Shown: one piece after another, positions 12,081-23,000 of the stretch
Layout of the letters: the number at the start of each line of letters is the position of its first letter
Numbering within the stretch: the first letter of the stretch is position 1
Assembly (NCBI GenBank): GCA_036768485.1
Contig: JAVLUZ010000271.1
Location: 4,880,309-4,944,308, forward strand
Direction: 5' to 3'
Source: Mermis nigrescens
Lineage: Eukaryota > Nematoda > Enoplea > Mermithida > Mermithidae
DNA length: 64,000 nt
The notes under the pieces: model-generated
Told to the model about the DNA's origin: nothing
The model's database searches: none
The model's input: the letters and a program-made list of their open reading frames with translations, nothing else
Position numbers and translations under genes: made by a program

Positions 12081-12281
12081 ATGTAAAGGTTCAAGGGATT
12101 AAATTCTGTCGCCTGTCGCTGACAGTTTGCCAACTCTGAAAAGATCAACCGACATACCAACATTTGAAACCGGACAAAACCGGACAAGAGCACAGTAAAA
12201 TTCCGGACAAAACCGGACAAACGATGTATACACTTGATAAATAACAAGGTAGCTAAAATTTATTCAAATCAACTATTGCAC

Positions 12282-12602
12282 TTAATTATCTATCCTATTA
12301 AACGCATTTTGCACATTAAAAAAGGCTTCATCAGAAAGTGATAACGATTCATCAAGGCACACAATATCATCATCACAAATGCTACGACCGTACATTGTAG
12401 TGTTAAGCAATTTAAGCATTGGATCAGTAACAGTAAAGGTGAAACAATTCTCGCCCTTCAAAGACAGTAAAAAACGAACACGTAATAAAGCGTCAGTAGT
12501 TTTGACATCTAAGCGATTTCGTAGTTTGGTCTTCAGCAAATTTAATACAGAAAAACCGCGTTCAACGCTAGCATTAGAAAAGGGAAAACTTAAAGCAGAC
12601 AA
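12282..12602 (-). pseudogene. hAT transposase C-terminal dimerisation domain remnant
   Basis: The motif FSNASVERGFSVLNLLKTKL followed by RNRLDVKTTDALLRVRF is the hAT dimerisation domain (usually N..vER.FS.l..iKt..RN.l....l..L). The catalytic DDE core between the zinc finger and this domain is missing. The source is therefore an internally deleted, non-functional element. The antisense frame 12379-12630 is a shadow. Confidence 0.85.
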
Positions 12603-12805
12603 TGCAAATGAGGTAATGTTTTGGCTTTAAAACTAATGGCTTTAATGTGCTTGGCCGTTTTAACATGATTAAAAAAAGCATCGTGTTTTGGGCGTAGATT
12701 AGCAGAACATAATTTACAGAGAGCAGAACCGTCTGAGAATTCTACTAGCCACGATTTGAAACCTGGTTCCCGAACACCGTTTTTTCCCAGCGATTTGGTT
12801 GACAT
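12590..12805 (-). pseudogene. hAT transposase N-terminal BED-like zinc finger remnant
   Basis: The frame starts MSTKSLGKNG, then carries FKSWLVEF, CKLC (Cys-x2-Cys) and HVKTAKH (His-x5-His). This is the zinc-finger arrangement at the N-terminus of ZBED/hAT transposases that bind terminal DNA. The frame runs into a deletion near 12610, after which the sequence is the C-terminal domain in another frame. The same MSTKSLGK start recurs on the plus strand at 55567. Confidence 0.78.
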
Positions 12806-13695
12806 TATAGACCAGACCCAAAATTTTTTTCCACTCTTTCCAACCTTTTTCCACGTTTTTTGGGGGTCTAAAAACGTTTAAAACAGGCCGCCTGTATTCA
12901 AAAATCAGTGTTTTTTAAGTAGAAAATCCTATGTATACTCATATAATAGCGGTGTTTGATGTACTTTTTGTATAAAAATTTCGCGCTCTACTGAAAATAT
13001 CACGATCAGAATACCTTATTTCTGTTTAAATCTGAATTTCCTTCCTTCAGTAAGGCAGTTTAGCCAATTCTAAAGTCGCTTTTCGCAATAAAAACTGTAA
13101 TTTATCAAATGGCACGAAGCCTCAGAAAATTTTGAAATTTTAGCTCTAGAACGCATTTTTGCATTACAAAAACTCCAACCAGTATGTTTTAATGTATCAT
13201 GGAGCTATTGCAGCCAGTGAAACAAGCGATGATTTTTTATTCTTCGTGTTTTGCCGTGTTTATTTGTATTTTACCTGTTTCATTGACTTTGCAATAAAAT
13301 CTGTATTGTATTGTATTGTAAAAACTAACCAAATCAGTACAGAAGATAAGGATTTTCAATCGTAGCGTAGTTCTAAACCAGATTGTCGATAAAAATGCTG
13401 CAATTGGTGCAGCGCGGCTTAAAGATTAATAACAAGTATGATTTGGAGTAACTTAAGAATATGGTACTATCTGAATACTAACAAATAAACTTCAGAAGAG
13501 CAGATTCTATTGCTCAGTACTTAGAACATGTTAAAAGAAAGCGCGGAAAAAAATTTCATCCGTCTATGATCAATATTACAAAAGCTATGGGTTTCTTTAA
13601 TTAGCCTTTTCTCGACCTAAACAAGCATCTTCTCGACCTAAGTATTTGAAGATTCAAACAGCTGAATGCAGAATCACATGCAGATATCCAATTTA

Positions 13696-13860
13696 CGTCG
13701 ACCTAAGCATCTATGCATCGACCTAAGCATCTATACATTGACCTAAGCATCTATACATCGACCTAAGCATCTATACATCGATCTGAGCATCTATACATCG
13801 ACCTAAGCATCAATACATCGACCTGAGCGGGAGCGACCTCGATCTAAGCAGCTTGAAACA
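13696..13860. repeat. 20-bp minisatellite, unit CGACCTAAGCATCTATACAT
   Basis: About seven head-to-tail copies with few substitutions, plus diverged CGACCTAA(A/G) copies upstream from about 13612. It lies inside the hAT element between its right end and the transposase remnant. Confidence 0.88.
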
Positions 13861-14889
13861 CCTTTTAGATATACTAAGCCTAAGCCTGAGTACAATAGAA
13901 GCAAAAACTCAGATTTTCGAGTAAAACCGAAAAAACATGCAAAAAAAATATGAAAATTTTTTTAAGTTTTTCTGAAATTTCAAACGACTTTCCGCGCCTT
14001 TTTTCTTTTTCCTCCTTCATTGCTTTGCTTCCTTCCGTTATTTCAGCCCATATTATTTATTTCTGACAAATGTGTAAGTCCTTGGATCGAGTCATTCAAT
14101 CGTCCCACGCAACACTCAAATCGAGAGTTGCCTGCAACTTTACAAGTATAGCTCAGATTTTCACCAAATTTTCTTTCCGCGCTTCAATTTATCATGTTCT
14201 ACCATTTTGGCAAAAAAATTTTGGCATTCTATATTCGTTTTGCACCTTTTCCGAAAGTACCATATTCTTAAGTTTAGCCGTATGATTTAAATCAATTCGG
14301 CGCGAAGCGCCGAAAAATTCTTCAAGTTTTGCCTTTTTTAAGACGCATTTTTGCATTTGGAAAGCGGACAAAAGCGGACCAACTGCCTAAAAAACCGGAC
14401 ATCGAAAACCGGACATGACAGTCGACCGGACAAAACCGGAACTTAAGCCTGAAAACCGGACATGGACAAGTTGGCAACCCTGGTCCGCTGACCTCCTGCC
14501 TACAGTAGATGAACTTGTGCTGATTCTTCCTGTTAAAGTGTCAGCCTGAGGTAAAAGAAAAATATGTATATGTGTGTGTCTGTGTTTTCACATACGTAAT
14601 ATTGTACTAGCAAATGGGGCGCTTCGCTGCCCCATCTGCTAGAGTGTTTGTGAACAAATAATATCTTAACCAGTAATTAGTATAAAAAATTGAATGACTC
14701 TGCAATGGATCGGCCAGCGGTTTTTATATTTTTTATATCTAGCTGAGCTGCCCGGCGTTGCCCTGGCTGATTTTAGGCCTGATAGCTGTATGAGATTGAG
14801 ATATCTCTTGTATTTTTTTATTTTTCGGGACTTTTGATGTTTCTGGGATATTTCTAAAAAATTGTTGGTAAAAACATATTGTATTTTTT

Positions 14890-15290
14890 AAATTTTTTAA
14901 AACTGTCTTTTGCCAACCGTTTCTTTGATTAAATCCATATTTCTGACGTTATAGAATGGTTCTGAGAATTCTTTATCCTAAATCATATTTTTGATGTTCT
15001 GGGATGTTCTGGAAATTATATCATTAGATCGTTTGGGATGTTTAAAAATTTTGTTTGATCATAACCATATTTTTAACGTTTTGGAATATTAAAAAACTTT
15101 TTGGTCCAAAACCATACTTTTGATGTTTTTGGAGGTTTAAAAAATTTTTTTGGTCAAAACCATATTTTATATGTTTTAGGGTGTTTAAAAAATTTTTTTG
15201 GTCAAAACCATTTTTTTTGATGTTTTTGGGATGTTTAAAGATTTTTTTGGTGCAAACCATATTTTTGATGTTTTGGGACACCAATCTTAC
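14890..15290. repeat. About 48-bp tandem repeat, partly open on the minus strand
   Basis: Units contain GTTTAAAAAATTTTTTTGGT, then CAAAACCATATTTTTGATGTTTT. Four to five clear copies occur from 15040 and older ones start near 14890. Because the period is a multiple of three, the minus strand reads as a 16-residue repeat (KYGFDQKNFLN type). There is no start context, domain or flanking gene to support real coding. Confidence 0.75.
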
Positions 15291-15520
15291 AGCACAGGAT
15301 GTGTTATAGCGCTGGGTATGCTTTATCACGTCCTATCTTGTAGCATGGGGTATGTTATATCACGTCCTATCCTGTAACACTGGGTATGTTATATCACGTC
15401 CTATCTTATAGCATGGGGCATGTTATATCACGTCCTATTGTATAGCATGGGGTATGTTACATCACGTCCTATTGTATAGCATTGAGTATGTTGTATCACG
15501 TCCTATCTTATAGCGTCGGG
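15290..15520. repeat. 34-bp tandem repeat (TATCACGTCCTAT ... GCATGGGGTATGT)
   Basis: TATCACG recurs at 15324, 15358, 15392, 15426 and so on, an exact 34-bp spacing for about six and a half copies. It abuts the 48-bp array but is unrelated in sequence. No transposon ends are visible around it. Confidence 0.88.
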
Positions 15521-16752
15521 TTCAACTTTGTACAATGTTCAACTTTGCCCTCATTGTAAACAAATGCAAAAAGTTGCATATTAAATTAGCCGCTAGAAGC
15601 AAAAACATTTGGATTTGTATTTTCGAAAGCCGCATGTTTGCTGCTTTCTTTCGAAAGCTGCATGTTTGCTGCTTCCGATTGCTTCGCATTAAATTTCACA
15701 CGCGCTGGTTTACAAGGTCAAAAATTTTGACTCGGTGCAAGCTCTTTTTCAGGGATTAATCATGTTTATAAGTACCCGTACGTGATTTCCTTTCAGCCCG
15801 TCTCATACATGTTTTATGATGCCAGATCGTATATTTAAAGTAGCGAATATGGAATCAGCGGTCTCAGAAACCCCTGGGGCCAAATTTTGGAAGCAACAGT
15901 CAATCTGTGCTTCTGCAAAAAGACAAAAACCTAAATTTTACGCTATACATAGGGTACCTTGGGCTCCCGTATCTCAGAAACCAATCCGTGAATTTTCTTT
16001 AAATTCTACAGTAAGGTCAGTCATAAGATATCCAAGAATTGGTGAAAACTTTTGAAAAATTTATCCGCTGCGATTTGAGATATTTGATAAAATACACTTG
16101 TAAATCACGTTTTTCTTACGGCATCACATCAGTTTACACTGTAGTGTAAAGTGGTTTACACCAGTCGATAGCGCATAAAAAGTTGATGTAGGGTGGCTTT
16201 AAAATTTTACCCGGCGGCAATTGCATAAGCGGCTAGAGCTACCAAAACCTTTTACATAAATCCGTAGTTTCCGGGTTTCAGGAGTCCGATCGAGCCATTT
16301 TGATCAAAAAATTGTAGTTAGCGCCCGAGAATACCCATTGAGTGAAAATGTAAGTATCACAAAATTATCCAGTAAAAACTTTTTTGCCTCACAGACACAC
16401 ACACGCACACAACTCGAAATTAATATTATAGATTTTTCTTCAGAGGAGTTCTTTCGACATGTATGTATACACTGAATGCGTACGGTCAGTTTGCATCCAA
16501 TTTAAGAATATTTCCTCGCAATATTATAGAAAATTGAAGAAAATTTTGAATTTCTAAATTTTTACATCTTATTTACTAGGGCAAGCGTAAAATATGTACA
16601 TATCGTCATACCGTGACTCGCTTGTCTCATTTGTATTACGACAATCGTTTTATCGACAATACATGTTCAATATCTCGTGTCTTTTTGCACTTTCGCGCGC
16701 ACTTGCAATAACACATTTCTGTTCAAAAAATCTTGCACCGGCCAAGCTCACC

Positions 16753-16915
16753 TATAGTCTGTTTCACACAACCTCAGCCACGAATTTCAAGACTATCTCT
16801 GGCAACAAGCTGACAGATTGCGTTTGTAGCATTTATCTGTTATATAATTATCGTAAGTCTCGGCTTACTGTCGATGAAAATTCTTAAAATTTATGCACGT
16901 ATGTGAAACAGACTA
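16753..16915. mobile_element. Short MITE with TIR TAGTCTGTTTCACA
   Basis: TAGTCTGTTTCACA at 16755 and its exact complement TGTGAAACAGACTA ending at 16915 bound a 161-bp element. The left flank is TA but the right flank is CA, so the TA duplication is not clear here. It is the same family as 49389-49630, judged by the inverted termini. The overlapping plus-strand frame 16594-16887 is not a gene. Confidence 0.75.
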
Positions 16916-17311
16916 CAGAATAAAATTAAAACGGAAAAGAAATGCTATTTTGCGCGTGAAATAGGGGATATTTCGCATTGTCTGGTGAAGATCCACTATG
17001 ATTTTATTGGAGTTTTGGGCTTTTTGGATAAAACACTCACGTTTTTCATCAAAATACTCCATAAAATCTCATTAAGTTTATGTAAAATACTTCTCAATCG
17101 GCCACGTATTCACATTGAAAATTTCACGTAATAACGTGAATAAAACCCGGGCAGTTTTGTGTTAAATACGATCGTTTAAAAATATCAATTTTCCTTGCTG
17201 AACTGAAATTAGAACGGTCGTTTGCGTCAAACATGTATTCCCAGATCAAACATGTATTCCCGTCAAACATGTATTCAGCGTCACACTCAGAATGACATAT
17301 AGAAGCTTAGC

Positions 17312-17803
17312 GGCCAATCCGTAAATCCTACTAGTGTTTCCCCGGTGGGAGAAATGTTTCTCCCATCAAAATTTCCCCGAAGGGAGAAACGTTTCTCCCG
17401 GGGAAACGTTTCTCCCATCAAAACTTTCCACGGTGAGAGAAACGTTTCTCCCGGGAGAAACGTTTCTACGGGTGTGGTTTGGTTACCTATGCTTATCATC
17501 GTTTCGCCGTTTCTCCCAGTCTCCGGGTGTGGTTACCTATGCTTATCATGGTTTCGCCGTTTCTCCCGTTTCTCCCAGGCTCCCGGTGTGGTTACGTATG
17601 CTTATCATGGTTTCGCCGTTTCTCCCGTTTCTCCCGGACACCGGGTATAGTTACCTATGCGTATCACGGTTTCGCCGTTTTTCCCGTTTCTCCCAGGCTC
17701 CGGATGCTGTTACTAATGATTGTCATGGTCCAGGCTACCTATGCTTATCCTGCTTTTCTCTTTGTCCCTATCTTTTTCATTAGTAGGATTTACGGGTTGG
17801 GCC
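17312..17803. mobile_element. 492-bp hAT-like MITE made of palindromes and a 58-bp tandem repeat
   Basis: It starts GGCCAATCCGTAAATCCTAC and ends GTAGGATTTACGGGTTGGGCC, imperfect inverted termini of about 25 bp. AGCTTAGC is duplicated exactly at 17304-17311 and 17804-17811. The left half is an array of GGGAGAAACGTTTCTCCC palindromes. The right half is four to five copies of a roughly 58-bp unit starting GGTGTGGTTACCTATGC and ending CCGTTTCTCCCAGGCTC. All the open frames across it (17334-17783 and others) come from this repeat structure. Confidence 0.88.
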
Positions 17804-17811
17804 AGCTTAGC

Positions 17812-18640
17812 GGCATCAATAAATGGGTAACCGAATTCTGACGGTATGAAAAACTTAAAAAAATCGCAAAAAGTTTAATTATGGAAGTCTATCTTAACCC
17901 TTCTAAGGCAAACACGGTGAACTCCGTTCACCATGCATGCTTTTTAGTAGATTTTGGAACCAAAAGCACGATTCATGAGGTAAAATTTTTTCTATCTGTT
18001 ATATACCCCTACCTACACATTTCTTTGCAAAAAAACCACAATAAGAAACATACTTGTGTGTAAATTTTTAGTATTTCTCGATACAAGCTCAAAAATCGCA
18101 ATGTTGAAAAGTAGGCTACATACTGATTTAGTGCTTTTGACATTTACTGTAGATCTCACAGTATGGATCCCTGTTTCATTGAAAATTCTATGAAATTCTG
18201 TTTATCAATGAACAAGGAGTGGGCAATGTTCTGGGCATTGTATTATGTCGAATGCATGTCACCTAAATACTGTAAGTTGCCTGGTGAACAAAGTTCACTG
18301 TGTTGGCCCAGAGACAATTTTTTTATGTTGGCCGAAGGAGGGTTAATCTAAGTCTCCTTAATTTAACTTGAGGTTTTTGAAAAAAATTTGAAGTGGCTAC
18401 AAAATTGCTTTAAACTAATGCGGTAAACGTGATATTCGACAATATAATGAGTTACAAGGAAACATTTCTTATTGTTAAGCCGCTTTTTTTGTATCAAACT
18501 TCTAAACCACTTGTGTAGCCAGATTTATGTGGGTTAAATTCAGGAGAAAACCTCAAATTTGAAATGAAACAGACTTTAACCCCCTCCCGCCAGTCTTTCT
18601 GTAATGAAATCGTTTCATCACGATCTGGAGATCCGTCGTC
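17812..18640. other. No gene recognised
   Basis: AT-rich sequence with short frames (17881-18063, 18163-18351) that lack domains. No repeat boundary could be placed. Confidence 0.4.
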
Positions 18641-18674
18641 GTAAAATCATGGTTGATGGGATCAAGCGCGGTTT

Positions 18675-18845
18675 GCGAGGGAGCGGCACCAAAGTTGTGG
18701 AGGGGCAGGTGGATTTTTCAAAGGTCAAAAAATGGCCTTAAAAATGGTGGTATGGTGAAAAACACAATTTTTCAACGTTTCTCATCGAGCACTATCCATT
18801 GGCATCAGAAAGACGCGGAAAAAATTATAAAAAAATGCATTCTTG
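18675..18845. mobile_element. MITE-A copy, truncated (hAT-like, CATAGGTGGGC family)
   Basis: It carries the family core: GCGGCACCAAAGTT, TTTCAAAGGTCAAAAAATGG, then CGTTTCTCATCGAGCACTAT in this orientation. The far end is replaced by the MITE-B copy that follows, so one of the two interrupted or truncated the other. Confidence 0.75.
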
Positions 18846-19281
18846 GGGGGTCCCTCCCATATCGTCAAAAAAATATTTTAGCGCAGGTAAAGAATATATG
18901 TACGTGTATTTTTCATCATTTTAGCCATTTTATCATGATTTTTCAGATTTTTCACATTTATTGACTTTCAAGGCGCTCTAAAACCTTAGTTTCACATGAG
19001 AACAGTTTAGGCTCAGAAGAATGATTTTTAGTTCTGATAATGATTTTTTCAAGTATTTTTCGGCGATTTTACCCGATTTTGCACTAATTTTGAGCATTTT
19101 CGTATAAAATTTTCTAAGATTTCAAACTTTTTTGGATTACAATTTCAAAACTGATTCTGTCTATAAAAAGGCGACAAAAAATCGCTGCGTAATGCACTGA
19201 TTTTTCGGACACTGTTTGACACTTGACACTAATAGGAAAATTTGGGGTTCCGCCCACTGTCAAAAAAATTGAGGATTTGCT
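18845..19281. mobile_element. MITE-B copy, reverse orientation (CAGTGGCGGATCCAG family)
   Basis: It matches 42712-43192 and 23841-24314 on the opposite strand. Shared blocks include AAATTTGGGGTTCCGCC..CTGTCA near its end and the TATAAAAAGGCGACA..AATCGCTGCG region. It is diverged and without coding sequence. Confidence 0.65.
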
Positions 19282-19936
19282 CTTGAGTAAAACGAAAAAT
19301 TTTCATTCTCGTTTGACGAGCTGTCTGCACTTTATGTGCGCCCAAGGATTATGGCGGGGGGTATAATCTGAACGTTTTTAAAACGTCGAACTCCGCAATT
19401 AATCGGCAGATCCTACATCTTCATTTTTCATAAATGTTTTCGTATTCTAGCAAATGTTTTGATGCCAATGCATAAGCTAAATGAAAAACGTCAACAATCA
19501 TTCTTAACACAATTTTGTGGCCTCGTGAAATTCATACTCACTAAGTTATAGCTAACTTTTATCTTTTACTCATTATATTTTTACTGTTTTTTCTTTTCCT
19601 TTGTGGTTTTCATTTTGTTATATTCTTATCTTTATGATGAATTGGCAACCTTGTTTGTAAAAAACTATTTGAGAGACTATTTATGTCATTTCGCTATATC
19701 ATTTTTAATGAATCACCGAAAAGGCTATTTTAAGCTAAGTTTTATCTATGCTAATGTTCCGGACAGAAACTGCGTAATGGTAAAAAAATAATGCACATTC
19801 GATGACTAGAGAAAATGACAACTGTACGTGCCGGACAAAATAGAAAAATAATGGAACATCTTAGTGAAATTCGCATGTACCCAATATTATTTTGAGGTAG
19901 GTTCCTAAATGCATTCATTCATTATTCATTTTTTGG

Positions 19937-20040
19937 CTATCTACCGCGCCCTTTCTCAGCCAGCATTTCTTCATACTCATTCAACAGTTGAAAGGCGGCT
20001 CCAAGCCCCCAGTTCATATCACCGACGCCAACTTTTTCAG
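19937..20040 (-). CDS. ENTPD5: NTPDase exon 10, ACR5 (NWGLGA) and stop
   Basis: The acceptor is TTCTGTTAG|CT (phase 1). It encodes EKVGVGDMNWGLGAAFQLL and then a short hydrophilic tail ending GRGR before TAG. The W-x-LGA signature is the fifth apyrase conserved region. No canonical AATAAA was found just downstream. Confidence 0.9.
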
Positions 20041-23000
20041 CTAACAGAAAACAAATTTTAAATGTGATAACTGATAGGTACCTTCTATCTGTTAGGAAAA
20101 ATGACATTCAGTCCGGATCCTCAATTTTTCATCATTATACAGTCAAAATATAAAGTAGCCTACGTTTTGATACACTGATAAACAGGGATGGATGTTCTTT
20201 AAGGGCTCGGTAATTCGGACGCATTCGACGAAAGAGAATTAGTGAAAAATATCCTAAATATGTAAATTATTTATGCACAAAGTGCTGCAATTAATAGGTC
20301 TCCTTGAAATCTAGATTTCTTGTATCAACGTACATCAATTTTGGGTGAAGACTATTGTTTATAGGCTATTTTTAAGGGTTTTTTTTACAATTTTTGAAAA
20401 AAATAGGAAATAAAAAGTAAAATAAAATAAAACCTTCTTTTAAAACGGTCTTTTATAAAAAATAAAAAATCAAATCAAATCTTTTCTTATATGTTTTTCC
20501 AATGTTTCGAGTCGTTACTTGTATGTAAAGAAGCGTTATAGTTTAGAATAAATATTACAACGTCATTTGATGAAATAATTCGACTTCTTCCACAGTTAAC
20601 GATAGATTTATAGTTAATCTCAGATTATCCGCTAAAGTTAAAAGAATTTCATCGTATTCGAGTCCTAAAATGCCAGTTTTAAACCACGACTTTGTCGTTC
20701 AGCGAGAAGGAGTCGAACAAAAAATTTTGAAGAATGAATTAAATTCTGGTTAAACGCGCATTTATTGGCACAATCGAGTTACCTTAGGAAATCGCGAAAC
20801 GTGTATTTTTCGTTTTTCTCGACTTTGTGGTGCTAAGAACTTGATGGAAAACGCTTACAAATGGAGTTTTTTGCCCGCTATCACCTTGTTTTTTTGATCA
20901 AATTTTGCCTTTGAAATTTTTGGACTTCCCAAAATTCTGTCTCTGCTCACGTATGCAGTTCGGTTCGGGTAGTGGTCGGCCAGAGAATTTGCTTTAAAAT
21001 GGCGTGAAACCATTGGTATGAAAATACATTCACGGCATAGATGCACAGCATAGCCGACCTGCGAAGGAAGCAGACGGTCTGGGTTGTCAAAAATCGAGCT
21101 TATTCCGGGCCAAAATGACCTAAAACCTGGCATAAGCGATAAAATAGCATTTAAATTACCTTAATACACAGTTGCTGGTCAATTTTAAGCACTTTGTCAA
21201 TTTCTATCCATTTCTTGACCTTCATTTTGCTTCATTTTCCCCAGAAAACTTCCAATTTTTCCATTTAGACCATAATTAAACAGCATGGCCGACCTGGAGG
21301 GAGTCAGCCAGGCTAGAGGGGGTCATTAATTGAGCTTGTCCGGGCTAAAAACGACTTTGAAAAACTGGCATAAGCGCTAAAATAACGTTAAAACTACTTT
21401 ATAACACAGTTTCGGTCAATTTAAAGCTCTTCTGAAGAAAATTTTAAATTTTCATCCATTTTTGGCCTTCGTTTTTTCTCATTTTCCTGAGAAAATTTCC
21501 CATTTTTCTATTTTGGGGGTTCTTTAGACCATAGGTGCACAGCACGGTCGATCTGAGGGCTGGGAGGATTCAGCCGGCCAGGGGTCAACATTTTAGCCTT
21601 TTGGGCTAGATGGCCCGAAAAACTGGTATACGCGATAAAATTGCGCTAATAACTTGTTACAGCAGTTTCTAGCCAATTTGAAGCATTCTTGTAGAAAATT
21701 TTCAATTTGCATCCGTTTTCTGGCTCATCATTTTGCCCCATTTTCCCCACAAAATTTTTAATTTTCCATTCTGGGTTCTGGACCACACATGGGCGTGGGT
21801 TAGTTGAGATGGTATGCAACCCCCAGAAGGCCGAATACCTCCAAACCGAAATAAAGAATTCAAGTTTTGAAAATTTTTTTGTTTTATCGCGATTTTTTGA
21901 TGCCAACGGATAGTGCTCGATGAGAAACGTCGAAAAATGGTGTTTTTATCGCCATACCCCCTTCTTAGGACTATTTGTTTTACCTTTGAACAAATCATGC
22001 ACCCCCAGAATTATGGTGCTGCCCACCTATGGTCTAGACCCTCTCAAACGCATCCCCCACGTGCATGTCTGGTCTAGAGACACCCCTGAGCCCCCTCGCC
22101 CCACGTGCACGTCTCATCTATAACCCAGAACCCAAGTGCATGTTTGGTAACGAGGTGCAAATCAATGCGCTTTAATGCCTTTTGTATGGCCTCACAATAT
22201 GTCTATAAAACTTAAATTCCATCTTTTTAAACATGCGAAAATATAGTTTTAGATTTAGTAATAACTTTCGACGAAAAAAATTTATCTGACAATAGCTGCT
22301 TTACAGCGTTTTTTACTTTGAATATCTGGAAATAATACTTCAAAAATTTCTTCTAAAGTATGAAAATTTCATATTTGAAACGTTGTCCTCGTTCAGCTTT
22401 ATCATTAAATCTCGTGCGACGTACCAGAAGTTTCTTTTCAGATGGAATACCGTAAGCCGTTAAGAGGGCGGTTATGTAACTCAAGTCGAAGCAGCGCCAA
22501 TTTTCAAATTCTTCTTTGTCAAATTTCTTTCTACTGCACGCTAAATAATTTTATGTGTACGCTAAAACGTAATTTAACATCGTTTTACGTAAAAAATGAG
22601 AAATACACTTGGTACCACACATGGGCGTGGGGTTTGGGGTATGCACCCTCCTAGAAGTTGGGATACCCCCTCCAGAAATTAAAATATCCTCCCCCAGAAT
22701 TCAATTTTTGAATTTTTTTGCTTTTTTAGCGATTTTTCGACGCCATTGGATAGTGCTCGATGAGAAACGTCGAAAAATGGTGTTTTTTCGCCATACGACC
22801 ACTTTTATGAAAATTTTTTAGCCTTTGAAAATTTTTTCACCTACCCCCAGAATTTCGATGCTGCCCACCTACGCTTGGTACTCTTGAAAACTTAAATACA
22901 ATGAATAAAATAAAATAAAAAATTAAATCTGAAGTCACATAAGTACGGTACATAGCACAATAAAGTAAATTTATAAACAATACATCGACCTCATCTAAAC

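Larger units (their letters stand above)
12124..14486 (-). mobile_element. Internally deleted hAT transposon with CCGGACA subterminal repeats
   Basis: The ends are CAGTTTGCCAACTCTG on the left and GTTGGCAACCCTG on the right, an imperfect inverted pair of the CAGGGTTGCCAAC type. The flanks GTCGCTGA and GTCCGCTGA resemble a decayed target duplication. Repeated CCGGACA(AAA) motifs lie just inside both ends (12168-12222 and 14363-14472). The minus strand holds transposase remnants at 12805-12282. The 5' region contains a 20-bp minisatellite and a GGCGC-TTC-GCGCC hairpin. Confidence 0.75.

Noticed and set aside
12379..12630. 83-codon plus frame
   Set aside because: Antisense shadow of the hAT dimerisation domain.
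15042..15329. 95-codon minus frame with 16-residue repeats
   Set aside because: A 48-bp tandem repeat (multiple of three) keeps a frame open without selection; no domain or gene context.
13612..15520. CRISPR-like regular repeats
   Set aside because: Units are directly adjacent without unique spacers and the genome is eukaryotic; these are minisatellites.
17334..17841. Three overlapping frames of 101-149 codons with a YAYHGFAVSP repeat
   Set aside because: They come from the 58-bp tandem repeat in the MITE at 17312-17803.
20560..20690. Minus-strand frame reading GLEYDEILLTLADNL after an AG, considered as an NTPDase exon
   Set aside because: It does not match any NTPDase block, and exons 9 and 10 already account for the full family length.
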